In this document: piece after piece, positions 12,425 to 24,355 of the stretch
Layout: every line of letters begins with the position of its first letter
How positions within the stretch are numbered: position 1 is the first letter of the stretch
Assembly (NCBI GenBank): GCA_963082975.1
Contig: OY720344.1
Location: forward strand, 29,547,172-29,611,171
From: Labia minor
Taxonomy: Eukaryota > Arthropoda > Insecta > Dermaptera > Spongiphoridae
Length of the DNA stretch: 64,000 nucleotides
Direction of reading: 5' to 3'
Notes under the pieces: model-generated
Told to the model about the DNA's origin: nothing
Seen by the model: only the letters and a program-made list of their open reading frames with translations
The model's database searches: none
Program-made: the position numbers and the translations under genes

Positions 12425-13340
12425 TAACATAAGAGTAGCGTAGACACTCTCTATGATCCCGATATAAATAGGTTCTCTTCTGGGTTGTTCACACAAGCCA
12501 AGACTTTTCATCACCTTCATTTGAGGAAGTCGTGTCCCAAACAGTAATCAAATCACAAAAATTCTATCAGTTAAATATTAAAATAAGTTGACCTGTGGCC
12601 AGGTCCGAACCGACGCGACGGTTTGAAATAAATTAATTTCCAGCTACAGAAACAATTTCAAATAATTTTCATATATCTATTAATGTAATAAAAAACAGAT
12701 ATGGATACATAAATAATAAATATAAACATTTTTAATTTTATTTTATTTATAATATATATGCAAGACCAGGCTGTGACGTTATGAATGGCTGGATGACGTC
12801 ATATAATTTTAAATCATGTAAAAACTAATAAATATGATTTTTCTCGAGGATAAAACCAATACAAAGTGCATGATTCGTGGTGATATGTAATAAATCTCCT
12901 CATGTGAAATTTGGTGTGAAAATAACCCTTCCCTTCCTATCGTCGATCGCTAATACTACCACTTCCGGTTTCCGGATTTGCACCAAAAGTTGATCAATTC
13001 ATCCCACTGATGCATTAAGTAAATATACCAAATTTGATCAAAATCCGTTCAGTCGTTCAGGCTGTACACATCTATACGGACGGACAGACGGACGGACGGA
13101 CAGACATCATGCTAAAAATACTTTTTTCTGTTAAGAAAATGCATGATTCGTGGAGATTTTTACAAATCAGGCAAGGGGGCTTGAGGTTTTCTTTGAGTTC
13201 GCATCACACATGGACAGGACCCTTTGTTAGGCAGAAACAACTTGCCCACGAAAATGTAAACAGCCTGCCAAAATGGGGTAGGATGCGCAAAGCATCAGAC
13301 CCCGAAAGGGACAAATGCTAGGAGGAAGGAGAATAATGGC
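12425..13340 (+). repeat. Interspersed repeat family 7, copy 2, split by an insertion
   Basis: The left part (12425-12581) and right part (13169-13340) align in order with the continuous copy at 6190-6475. Between them lies a complete-looking family 1 repeat in reverse orientation. The arrangement shows that the family 1 copy inserted into a pre-existing family 7 copy. Confidence 0.65.
12582..13168 (-). repeat. (TCCG)n repeat family 1, copy B (inserted in family 7)
   Basis: Reverse-strand copy of the family 1 repeat: it opens with aagttgacctgtggcc and runs through the (CGGA)n tract to gtggagatttttacaaatc. The outermost ~60 bp present in copies A, C and D (the ACCGACCGACG end) are missing. 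The break falls inside the imperfect palindrome gtggagatttttacatatctccac. It carries one extra cgacg in the terminal accgacgcgacgg, like copy C. Confidence 0.9.
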
Positions 13341-13344
13341 TAAC

Positions 13345-15930
13345 AAGAAATAAATAAAAGCATTTGTTCAAAAATTATATAATTAATCTGATTTTAATTA
13401 ACAATAACTAGATTAATGAGTTTATAAAATTGATTTTAAAATTTATTATCATAACATCTAAAATTCATTGTAAAAATCTCGAAATTAAGACGAAATAGAA
13501 GAACAAAATATTAAATGTTTCACTTCGTCTTAAATGATTTAATATAATATTTTCCATGAAAGAGGTAAATTAATATTATTTTTTTTGTTAGAAAAAAGAA
13601 TTATAAATTATTGTGAACATTATTTTTTTTTAGATTTTTTTATAATAACTACCATATACATATAAAAAATAATATATTTTCGTTTATTTTTTTTTATTAA
13701 AAAACTACAATTGTTCAATAGAAAAGTAAATACCTTCTTATTTACAAATATTTGCAAAGTAGATAGTTAGACAAGGAAGGAAGGCCCTTCTAAATATTTG
13801 TCTTCTCATTTTGCGATAATCCAATCCTGCTTGCAATTTGAAATTTATTTTCAAACATGACTATAAAACTAATTAGTCTAAATGTAAATAATTCTTCATC
13901 AAAAATTGAACTGTATTTAGACATGATAATTCTAGAGACTTATAAATAAAGTTCATAATAACATGTATTTTTAGTACTAAATTTGGTTTTATTTTTATTT
14001 AACTTTATCTAAATGCTCACATCTGTCTTTCAAACTTGTGGATCCAGTTTTAAGTCCTGGGTCTGGTAATGTAATTTTTCTCTAGATGCGGTCTATGGGA
14101 ACGAGGTCCATTCAGCGTACCTGATTAAAAATTGGGGAGCTATTTGAAAGAATAAGTAGAGACCTTTGATAAAAATAATCAAGATTATGGCTGAAAGGAT
14201 CCGTTGTATTGATCATAAAACACATCTACTCCGTTTAAGCGGTAATGATAGGCTACTTGATAGGCTCTTAATAGGATATTCAATCTTTATAACAAAAATC
14301 GAAATTAATGGGATAATATTAAATATTTATAAATGAAACTTCAATAAAAACTCTTGAATATTTAAATTTTATCTATCTATGAAAATTGTCGATTTTTAAA
14401 CAAAAATAAATATACAAATTTTAGTATAATTTTTAATGAATATGGCAAATACAGTAAAATCAAAGGAAATACATAGAATGGATGTAAAAGTCAAAGTCTC
14501 CTGGGATATTCAATATAAGAGAAAACTATTTAACCTATCAAAATAAACTGAGAGGAAGCTTTAGAAATCCCAAGAGAAATCCTTTTTTAGAAACCACTTT
14601 GTCTTTTTGTTTAGAGTTTAGATTATAATACCAAATTTAATTTTAAAGATAAATATGCCTTTAAATGTATTCCATTGACGATTAAATTTATTTTATTTGC
14701 AGACTGTATTCAACAAAAAGAGAAGAGATTAGATTTTAAAACTTTTAGATTTATTAAATTTAGTAGTAAAAAGCAGATTTTGTTTTTGTGTTTTTAATTA
14801 ATAATTTATTAATATAGTTTAATAATTTATGTTGTTGTGTTGTTTTTTTATTCCTATGATATCTTTAAATAGAATCAAAGCGCTGGTGTTTAAAAAAAAA
14901 AGATTTCTATGGAGTCAATATTGGTCGTAGAATTTTTATGGCTTAAGTCAACATTGTCGGATAAATTTTTTGTGCTGAGTGTAGCAATAATATTGTTTGT
15001 TTAGGAAGTATAATAATAGTATAAATGATTTATTCTGTTGATTTTTAAATATAGGTGTGTATGATGTATATAATTATTTTTTAATTTATTTTATATGGAA
15101 TATTAGACTACATTTAAAAAAAAATAATTAATTAAGTCTTACATATTATTTATTATGATCAGATAAAGAAACATAATATTATTCGATTTATTTATTTATT
15201 CAATTTGTAGATTTAACCTGATTTTTTTTATTTCTTTTATAACAACTTTCAATTTTAAAATGTAACTGAAAATTATTAATAAAATTAAAAGAGTTAAATG
15301 AAAATTATTATTAACAACACTTGGTTTTTTTTGTTTCAAAATAAATTTTTTTTTTCAACTTTATGCTAACAGACGATTACAGAAACGTCATCGACAGAAG
15401 TTTGTGGTAGTATACTCATTTTTTATTGAAAATCTTTGAAAATTAATATCAATAGAATATTAATATATGACCCATATATAATGATATACCTAGTATTTGA
15501 AATATATAGAAATGTATGTAGTCTTTATATCCATTAGTTGGATACCTAGTAATCCACCCAAATAATGGTTTCATTTTCACATTTAAAAGCAATTGCGTAA
15601 AATGATTTATAGTGTTCTGTTTGAAAATGAATTGAACTGAATGCTATTGATATGCTAGATTTAAAATTAATTACGTTTTATAAATTTACAATGTATATCA
15701 TAAATATATTGATGAGTAGATAATTTTAATAAAAATATTTATTATAATTAAATACACTTCGTTAAAAAAATTGTCTCATTGGTGATAAGTAAGTAGTTTT
15801 CAAATATAGAACAGATTTAAAAATAAAATTTTAAATAACATGTAATATGAGAAAATTAAAATACAAGTTTTTTTCGGCTAATATTGCTCATTTTAGATTC
15901 AAGATTTCAATTTCCTATATATTGTATTAA
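13345..15930. other. AT-rich stretch, no supported gene
   Basis: No coding or repeat feature that I can support. The segment 14030-14280 is less AT-rich (gatgcggtctatggg, ttggggagct) and might be an old repeat or conserved non-coding DNA, but no second copy is evident. Confidence 0.5.
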
Positions 15931-16578
15931 TTTTTACCGACCGACGATAGTAAGGGAGGTATTGTTTTCACACCAAATTTCACATGTGAAGATTTTTACA
16001 TATCTCCACGAATCATGCATTTTCTTAACAGAAAAAAGTATTTTTAGCATGATGTCTGTCCGTCCGTCCGTCCGTATAGATGTGTACAGCCTGAAAGGCT
16101 CTACAGATTTTGATGAAATATGGTATATTCACTTAATGCATCAGTAGGATGAATTGATCAACCGGAAACCGGAAGTGGTAGTATTAGCGATCGACGATAG
16201 GAAGGGAAGGGTTATTTTCACACCAAATTTCACATGAGGAGATTTTTTTACATATCACCACGGCTCATGCACTTTGTATTGGTTTTATCCTCGAGAAAAA
16301 TCATCTTTATTATGTTTTACTTAATTTAAAATTATATGACGTCACCCAGCCCTTCATGACGTCACAGCCTCCTTATTATGATCACGGGCAACGCCGGATA
16401 CTTCAGCTATATATTATAAATAAAATAAAATTAAAAATATTTATGTTCTATCCATATCTGTTTGTTATTACATTAATAGATATATTAAAATTATTTGAAA
16501 TTGTTTCTGTAGCTGGAAATTAATTTATTTCAAACCGTCGCGTCGGTCGGTTCGGACCTGGCCACAGGTCAACTTATT
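15931..16578 (+). repeat. (TCCG)n repeat family 1, copy C
   Basis: Full-length family 1 copy with tttttaccgaccgacgat at the start and ggccacaggtcaacttatt at the end. It lacks the cttttggtg segment after gatcaa. After the gacgtcacagcct motif it has a different insert containing cacgggcaacgccgg and cagctat, where copies A and D have ggtcttgcatat. The family therefore has interchangeable internal segments. Confidence 0.9.
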
Positions 16579-16954
16579 TTATTTTCGATTTAGACCCTGA
16601 GTGGCTCATTTACAGCCACTGCAATGCTTTTACTAAGATTATTATTTATTGATTTGCTTATTTATTTATTTATTTTATTAAATTTATTTTCATTTTATTT
16701 TTTGTATTTATTGAACAATATTAACTGAAATGTCCATATTCCTTATTTACTTTAATAGAATAGTATTACTTACCTGTATATTATATAAATTTATTTATTT
16801 AATTTTATTATTAATATATGTTTTAATCCTTCCATCCGTTACTGTGGTGTTTAAAGTATGATATTATATATAATATACACACACACACATATATATATAG
16901 TTATATATTTATGTAGTTCTTTAACTAACATTTGATTTGCCAATTTACTGCTAA

Positions 16955-16978
16955 TTATATATATATATATATATATAT
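16955..16978. repeat. (TA)n microsatellite
   Basis: Uninterrupted TA dinucleotide run. Comparable runs lie at 17300-17324, 25902-25928, 44145-44167 and 51921-51941. Confidence 0.9.
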
Positions 16979-16989
16979 GTAAATTTGAA

Positions 16990-17073
16990 ATGGCCACTAG
17001 ATTGATAGGAGGCTCCACAAGACATCCGAACTACCAAGATGCTTTGCTGGAGTTTATAATAGAACACAAGTGA
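16990..17073 (+). pseudogene. Possible pogo/Tc5-type transposase HTH shard
   Basis: A 27-codon open frame starts MATRLIGGSTRHPNYQDA and ends at a TGA. The run of a Gly-Gly pair, then basic residues, Pro-x-Tyr and Ala-Leu-Leu-Glu-Phe-Ile resembles the linker and second helix of CENP-B/Tc5-type helix-turn-helix domains in pogo-family transposases. No flanking homology or ends are seen. A chance frame is a serious alternative. Confidence 0.25.
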
Positions 17074-18014
17074 ATAGATTTTAAGACGATCATTTAAATT
17101 TAAAAAAAGCACATTATAAGAAGGAGTGTATAATAATAGACTTTAAAATTCGATTACCTACTTTTTTTTAGGAAATTATTTTTGTAAAAAGTGTAAATAA
17201 TAAATCCACCTTAATCATTATAAATATTCATAATAAAAACCTACTTTTTTTTAGGAACTTGAATTTAATTTTTAAACTCCTCACTCATAAATCACGGAGT
17301 ATATATATATATATATATATATATTTATAAATTTAAACCATTTCACTAATATAATGATAATTTTCTATTTCAGTTTATCTTTCATTCAAATTTCATTTTA
17401 TCAATTACAGTCCAATTTTTATAATCAATAAAATATGGATAATTTCAAGTTTTTAGAAAGATAAAATTTAATAGTAAATTAATTATTTATTTTAATACTT
17501 ATTTAAAATTATAATATAAAACAATAAATTGAATTTTTTATATTATTATAATCTGAATTTAGCAGTGATTTTTATTAATGTTATTTTCCATTAATTATTA
17601 ATAACATTACATTGTCCTTTTATTCTATATAAATAATAAAAATATTTATTTTTAGTATTACATGTATTTATATATATATAAAATAATATGTTGTTAAAAT
17701 AACATTTCAAAAATCTTTCTAATGATGCTAATTCAACTCTGTATGTGCATTCAAGTGAATGAAGCCTATTCAGGTCAAACCCAGCCTTATGTATAAATTG
17801 ATAAAGGGTCCTACAGAACTCAATCCATTCTCACTCTCATCATGATGAATCACTCCAACCCGGTCGTCTCAATTATCGATTTGAATTTTCAAAAAATAAT
17901 ATCTTATTTATGCTTAATTGTAAATTAAATTTCTTATGAAATATAATATTAATAATAAAATAATAATAATAATAATAATAAAATAAAGAAGAAAAAGTGG
18001 TATACTCCTTCACC

Positions 18015-18122
18015 ATGTTAAAGGACTCGTTTGATTCAGGGATGCGCCCCTGCCCTTACCTAATGTCCTCCAAGAAGAAGAAGTCCCAACGACCCCCAGA
18101 CCTTTTATATATAATGGGATAA
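18015..18122 (+). CDS. Small ORF in a GC-rich patch (uncertain)
   Basis: A 35-codon frame begins with a good context (ACCATG) and reads MLKDSFDSGMRPC, then a KKKK basic run and SQRPPDLLYIMG, ending in TAA. The patch is about half G+C, whereas everything around it is near one fifth. I recognise no family. The opposite strand offers a competing reading: TATATAAAAG at about 18108-18117, then a splice donor TAG|GTAAGG near 18050. That would make this a promoter and first exon of a leftward transcript instead. An alternative plus frame (DAPLPLPNVLQEEE) after ttgattcag is also open. Low confidence in any single reading; high confidence that the patch differs from its surroundings. Confidence 0.25.
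   Translation: MLKDSFDSGMRPCPYLMSSKKKKSQRPPDLLYIMG
18108..18117 (-). promoter_or_regulatory. TATA-box-like site, minus strand
   Basis: The minus strand reads TATATAAAAG directly before the GC-rich patch. In an AT-rich genome such matches arise often by chance; its value here is the adjoining GC-rich sequence and the donor-like TAG|GTAAGG about 55 bp downstream. Confidence 0.25.
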
Positions 18123-18316
18123 TAGTAAATAAATATTTCTTCCTAATTACATACATATAAAAAAATAAAACATTTCAAATTCTGTGGAAAAATTATCACA
18201 CAAATGAAATTTTATTTAAAAATAATGAAATTAAATATATTTATACATATTTCACAATTAATTTAAATAATACTAGTTCTTCATTCTTACTATGCTATGT
18301 GCTAATGCATAACTAT

Positions 18317-18322
18317 TTTATT
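18317..18322 (-). terminator. Candidate polyadenylation signal
   Basis: The minus strand reads AATAAA about 150 nt past the stop codon of the two-exon gene ending at 18469. AATAAA is frequent in such AT-rich DNA, so this is only a plausible site. Confidence 0.3.
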
Positions 18323-18468
18323 CTTTAAGAATATATTCTTTAAACAATTATAATTAAAAATAATTATATGATAGAGTAATAATAAATATATATTAATTTA
18401 TCTCTCTCCCATTTCTCTCATATATATATATATTATTTGAAATGTAAATATTATTTTAGGCAAAGCAG

Positions 18469-20025
18469 TTAGTAGTAAATAGGTGCTCGATGGGGTGGAA
18501 CGTAAATTAAGGCCATTGGCAATGGATTTGCAATATTCCAATGAGGGTAATTAACTCCCTCATAATATTGTTGGGTGGGCATGTAGGAACCAAAATGATT
18601 GAAGGATGGAATGAGGGGTTTGTTTGAAGGTCGAATGTTTCCTTCAGAAAATGGAGGCGATGATTTTAATTGTGATCTTATTTGATTATCCATTTCATGG
18701 AGTTGGGTTTGTGGACAAAATAAAATTTCAATTCTTGGAAAATTTGAAGAATTTATTGAATTCTTTGGGGATTGCCTTAATTTTGTATGAGAAGATTTCG
18801 ATGTTAATGTTCTTTCTGGATTAAAATCTGTTTTCTTGATTGTGGATTGTTCTATTGTTAGGGTCGATGGAGTAATTGAATTTGATTCCCCTGTGAATGG
18901 ATATTTTGAAATGCCAGTTCTTGATTCGGTAATTATTTCATCATTTGTCTTTGGGGAATTTTCAGTGGTGGTTTCTAATTGAATTTTCAGAATACTCTCT
19001 GTTAAAGTTTCTTTCTGAATCCTTAAATTGGATTGTAAAGTTGTTACACTTTGTTCTGTAGTATCAACGGCGATGTTTTTACTGTTTAATTCATGAAAAT
19101 TTGTATTTAAATTATTTGTTCCTTTTGTATTCATGATGTTAGAAGAAGGTAAATATTCAGAAACATCATCATAAATTAAATCATAACTCTCTAGCCATTT
19201 TAAAGCTTGACATGATTCATCGTCTGGAGTTTCTATACAGTCAACCATTTTTTGCATTAAATTTTCAGAATGGTTATAAAGTTTGTCATAAGAAATAGCA
19301 GGTACAAAAATTAAACAATTCCTCTCTGGAGGAATATATCGGCCTTCACATTTTAAATTGATATTGACAAATAGAAAATAACCAAGAATAATAATCTAAA
19401 ATAGAAACAAACAAATATATATTAATTGTATTATCATTTAATTGTGAATTTATCTTAATTGTTATTTTCTTCCTAATTACAATTAATCATTAAACCTAGT
19501 TAGAGTTTGAGTTTAAAAAATTTTATATAAAAATGCCAACTTTAAGGAAATGCATGGGTCATGTTTAATAAAATTTAATTGGAAAGGCCTTAATTAATAT
19601 TAATTTGAATTAATTAAAATTTACATTATACATATATTATTATTATTATTATTATTATTAATCTATAAGAATATCATGGTTAAAGCTTTTTAAATAATTT
19701 AAAATTTTTATTATTCCTTATATATCCACTTACACTAATATTATAAGGGATTATTTGATTAGTTAATAAAATTATATTGATTTTTTTTAATAAATATACC
19801 TACTTATTAGTAAAATTAAATTTATTAAATATAATTTCATATATTAAAAATATTTATTTGTAATTAAATATAAAGTAAAACAAATATTATCATTTGCTAG
19901 TATTGTGGTGATAATTAAAAAAATCTAAAGAATTTGTTAGTGTAAATAGATATTCTACATAATTAAATTGCTGAACTTACCTTCATATAAAAACATGTTA
20001 AAAATATAGGAAATACTTTCATCAT
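18469..20025 (-). CDS. Two-exon gene for a secreted Ser/Thr-rich protein, family unknown
   Basis: Exon 1 (20025-19981) starts ATG ATG and encodes 15 residues, ending AAG|GTAAGTTCAG, an ideal donor. Exon 2 (19395-18469) follows the acceptor TTTCTATTTTAG in phase 0 and runs to TAA, giving 323 residues. Residues 1-30 are hydrophobic with Lys15 (MMKVFPIFLTCFYMK then IIILGYFLFV), like a signal peptide or signal anchor. Cysteines 31, 42, 68 and 77 lie in a compact, partly acidic N-terminal segment; Cys242 stands alone. Residues ~100-230 are rich in Ser, Thr, Asn and Glu, and the last ~55 are rich in Pro, Tyr and Gln. This suggests a secreted protein with a small disulphide-bonded head and a disordered, possibly O-glycosylated body. 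I recognise no family. The second ATG is an equally good start. A pyrimidine tract plus AG just upstream of the ATG could be an acceptor for a 5' untranslated exon. Confidence 0.75.
19396..19980 (-). other. Intron of the secreted-protein gene
   Basis: 585 nt with donor GTAAGTTCAG and acceptor TTTCTATTTTAG. It is AT-rich, contains a (TTA)n run (about 19636-19661) and no sizeable open frame, and it contrasts with the open terminal exon beside it. Confidence 0.75.
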
Positions 20026-20494
20026 TCTATTGACAAGGTAAAAAACTAACTATAATCAATATATAATAGATAAAACAAAATATTTCTCATCTTATTTTAA
20101 AAATAAAAAAATATATATATTTATTTTTTGATAGAATAACAAATGTATTAGTCATTTTGATTTAAAAACAAATGATAACAAATATATTATATTTTTTCAA
20201 ATCATTATAAAATAAAAAAAATATTTGTCATTATAGTAAGAAATATTACATATTATATCTGTAAAAAAACAAACAATATAAGAGTTTTTTTATAATAAAC
20301 GTGTTATTTTTTATTTAAATGATTATTATAAAAAATACTAAAACTTATTAGTCCATTGTGTAATTTATAATCAAATTAAAAGTTTGAAAAAATTACACGT
20401 TTTGTAAGACAACAATTTATTCAATGAAAATATTTAAAAATATATATATAATTTATTTTCTGATATCTGGAAGAAATATTTTTAACGAACTTTT

Positions 20495-20681
20495 AGTTCG
20501 TTTATAAAATCTATATGTCTGTGTATCTGTCGCCAAAAATTTTCGATTTTTTAAATTTTGATTTTGGATTAGAGTAGAGCTTAAAAAAGTGTAAAGGAAA
20601 GTGGTCTTGGTTTTTTAAAATTCGGATGGGAAAATGGTAAAATCGGCGGTCAAAGTTGAAAATTTCCCATATATTATAACT
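20495..20681 (-). repeat. Interspersed repeat family 5, copy 2
   Basis: Reverse-strand counterpart of 147-332, sharing cagacatata, gtcgccaaaaattttc and ttcaactttgaccgcc. The outer edge forms a small hairpin (aacgaac/gttcgtt around ttttag). It lies about 470 bp upstream of the secreted-protein gene's first ATG. Confidence 0.7.
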
Positions 20682-20689
20682 ACTGTAAA

Positions 20690-23600
20690 TAGTGTTATTA
20701 TAATGTAAAATTGTAAAGAAAAAATGTTTAGACATTATTGTGTAAACATTAAAAACATTGGAAAAATTCCCGGGAACATTGGTATTATTTATGCAATTTT
20801 GTGATAAATATGAATAAAAGTTCGTTGATAGTAATGCTTCCTAGCATTCCCAGATGTTTATTTTTAAAATCAAAAGAAAATCCTTAAAGGAGAAAGAAAT
20901 AATAAAATATGTACTATAATATGTAATAATTTTTTTTAGAATTTTACAATAAATTGCTTTTGGAAATTATTATTTATTAAAAAAAAATCACTAAATATAT
21001 CTTCAAATTAAGTTGCTTATTCACTTTGATTTACGGGAGTTCACCAAAAATTGAATTAGGCTAGCGTCCAATTAGGAAAACTAAACTCGTCCCTTTTTTT
21101 TGAATCATTAACTACAATACCCTTTGCACTGCTTGCATAAAATGAAATTCAATAAATGAGATGCAAACACGATAAATTTTACAAAAAAAAAAGAAGAAAA
21201 AAAAATGGTTCTGCCCATTTGGTGGGAAAAATATGCTGCTTTCAGATGTAAAAAACGAAGACAGAAAAAATAAATGGAAGAAAAACACGACCAGGATATT
21301 TTATTAGCTCTTTTCTAGAAAATTAGATTTTAGCCAATAGATTGTCTCCATTACTTTGAATATTAGGTAAAATCCTGAAAGGATTATAAAAAGAAATAGA
21401 AATTGTCAATAGGTAGATTCAATGAAGATTTTTAATAAAATGAAAATGAGAATCCATTCAATATATAAAAGTAGATTAGAAGAGAAGAATAGAAAGTTCT
21501 TTGTGTAGTATTTAAGAAATAAGAAAGAAAGGATGGGAAAATGATTGAAAAGCAATATTTTCGATCACCTGGTAACTTTCTTCAAATATTAATAAAATAT
21601 CTAATTTTCACAAAATATCGATTTTGTACTCTTTTTTTAATATATATTCAAATTACATTATTTTCTATAACTCAAAAGCATGTGTTTTTATTAATAGCCG
21701 GCATATTTAAGAAAATTTAATAAATATTTATTTGTTCCGTCTTAATCAATATTTTGAATAAATAAGGAAAAATATAAATAAAATTATTTTAAGTATTATA
21801 TTTTAATCTCAAAGAAAAAATGTTTCTTATAAAAAATATTTTTCTAGATCAAAAAAAAAAAAATAAATAAATACAAAATTTATTTATAATTAATATTCTA
21901 AAAGACTCTTTACTGGTTTAGTGGTTAGCACGACAGTCTATCACACTGAAGGAAAATTCAATAATTAATAATTTCTCTTTAAAGCACTGAGTGATCCTCC
22001 CCATTGCAATAATCACTTTTTTAACTGATTTATTATAACATTATAAATAAGTAAATTTCGTAGGTTTTTGGATCGGATTTGAATTCTTATAAAATAATCA
22101 ATTATTCAATCTATTCAAAAGTTCACTTTCAATTAACTACTGGATATGTTTTATATAATACGATTCCAGATAATATAAAAAAATAAAAAAAGCAATTAAG
22201 AATTTTATGTAAAATAAATCTTTTTATTATTTATTTATTAATTTATTTGTGATATTGAAGCATTAATTTAAAAATAAATTTAATTAATATTAATTGATAA
22301 TCGAATGTATGCAGAATGTATATTAATCAGCAAAATAATTATGATGATAATTGGTAAAAAAAAGTTGTGTTGGTAGAAAACAATTTGGTATTAAATATGT
22401 GACAATAAAGACTAATCCTGCTTATTTTCTAGCATTATAAAAACTGCATACTGGTAATTGGTCATCATAATACATTATAATCAGTTAGAATTACAATTAT
22501 TATCATTGAATAAATAAAGTAGTATTTTGATAGATGCTTTATTAAAATGAAATCAATCAAGAAAATAAAATTCATTTATTTCTTTAAAGAAAACAAACTT
22601 TATATTAGTTAATTTTAATACCTATTAATTAAAATATATAATAATTAATAGAAAAAAAATAATTATTTCATATTAAATTATTATTTAAAATTTAACTTAT
22701 TTTACATGAATTGTATATTATTTACTATTAAACTAATTTATTTATTTAATAAAAGCTTTAAGTTTAAAATAACATTTTATTTATAACTAATTATGTAGAC
22801 ATTTTTATATCGAGAATATTGTAGTATATTAAATCAAAGCTTATTCTCAAGATGAAATAAGCTTGGTAATTCAAATCGATTTTAAGACGACCTGATCTAA
22901 AAAAAATCAAATTGAGAATGGTCGTTTTCACTTTAAAAGGAACAGGTGGTTAATTTCCTTTGTCGTTTTGAATTAATATAAAAATACGATTCTTCCTTTT
23001 ATAGGGATTCTGGAAAGTGAAATCTAATGCTAATTTGGTTTTTGCTACTGTCTTTATTATTTTATTTCTCTTAAAATAATAAAAGATAAATAAATTCATA
23101 ATTAAAGAATATAATGGTTCTTTAATGAATGGACTTGACCCAAATATATATATTTATATAAATATTCAAAATATTTATTAATTTGAGAATTTATTGTGAT
23201 TTATTGAAAAATATTGTTTATTAATTATATATATATATATATATATAAATATAAATTGGATTTGTCAAATAAGCTTTCTTTGACATTATTTTTTTTATTG
23301 TCGGTGTTTATCAACTACCAAAATTATATATTTTACTATTTTACATAACAATTCAACAAAAATTCTATTGAAATGATGAGATTTGAATAAATGAATTTTA
23401 GAAATTCAATTTTATAGCTATGCTCTTTTTTTGTTATTTCTTTATACTCACTTCCCAGTGAATATTTCTCTCTTGGTCTGCTATTTGTAAATGCAAATAC
23501 AATTTTCTATCCGAGACTTATTTGATAAGAAAAAGTTATTACTATTTCGTCAGATTTTTATACAAATTATAATTTATTATTTTTTTTTTATATATAATGA

Positions 23601-24355
23601 TATTATTGTTATTTTTTTAACTAATAAATTTGGTAAAAAGATGATTTTTGATGAAATTTGAGACATTTCTTTTAATAAAAATGATTCTAACATTGATTTT
23701 ATAGAAGAAGCAATTACCTTGAATTAATTTGTTTTTCTTGTCAGAGATTTTACTTATATTATATTTATCCAATACATATTTTTAAATAAATCAAAATTAT
23801 GATAATAAAAAATTACAAGAAAAAAAAAAAAGAAAAATTAAATATTATTCCACATCCATCATTAAATACAATTATTTATCTTTAAAATTAATTAGCTCTT
23901 ATAAATATTATTATTAATAAAATACTCTATATAACAAGGAATAAATTACATTATGTATTACATTTTTTTTGGAAATCTTTATCTAATTTTTTATTGTTTT
24001 GACTAAACTAAAAATTTTTGGTAAATATTTATTTTGTACAAAATTTATTAAATTCTTTATCCGGACGTATTAAATTAAAAATATAAAATGATTTCTATTA
24101 AAAGCAAACAATCCAATAGTAAGTAAGTATGAGTAACTGCCCTTTTACACACATTTTTTATTAAAATTTTTATTTCTTTAGAAATGGATGTGCTAATAAT
24201 ATACATAAGGTATTTAAAAACTAATACAACAATTTACTTTTCATTAGAATGTTCACTTTATAAAAATAAAATTTAGAATATGTAATTGTATATATTTAAT
24301 TTTTTTTTCTTTTATATAATTTACTGTATATTATAATAAAATTTTTTGACAATTT
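20690..24355. other. AT-rich stretch, no supported gene
   Basis: Contains a tRNA-like relic at 21907-21978 but no gene. A pyrimidine-rich patch at 23440-23540 includes an ATGCAAAT octamer, which may be chance. Confidence 0.5.
21907..21978 (+). tRNA. Degenerate tRNA-like sequence (Asp-like), probably dead
   Basis: The segment tggtttagtggttagcac matches a tRNA A box and D arm well. It is followed by cagt-ctatcac-actg, a 4-bp stem with a 7-nt loop whose anticodon position reads ATC (Asp). The T arm region (ggaaaattcaataatt) is far from the GGTTCGAATCC consensus and the acceptor stem does not close. I take it as a tRNA-derived pseudogene or the head of a SINE. Confidence 0.3.

Larger units (their letters stand above)
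16579..18014. other. AT-rich stretch with TA microsatellites
   Basis: Apart from a possible transposase shard at 16990-17073 and TA runs (16955-16978, 17300-17324), nothing is identifiable. Segment 17700-17880 is less AT-rich but matches nothing else I can see. Confidence 0.5.

Noticed and set aside
13034..13321. 95-codon plus frame
   Set aside because: It runs from a family 1 repeat, through its (CGGA)n tract, into a family 7 repeat; not a gene.
23488..23510. ATGCAAAT octamer considered as a regulatory site
   Set aside because: A single AT-rich octamer is expected often in this composition; no supporting gene nearby.
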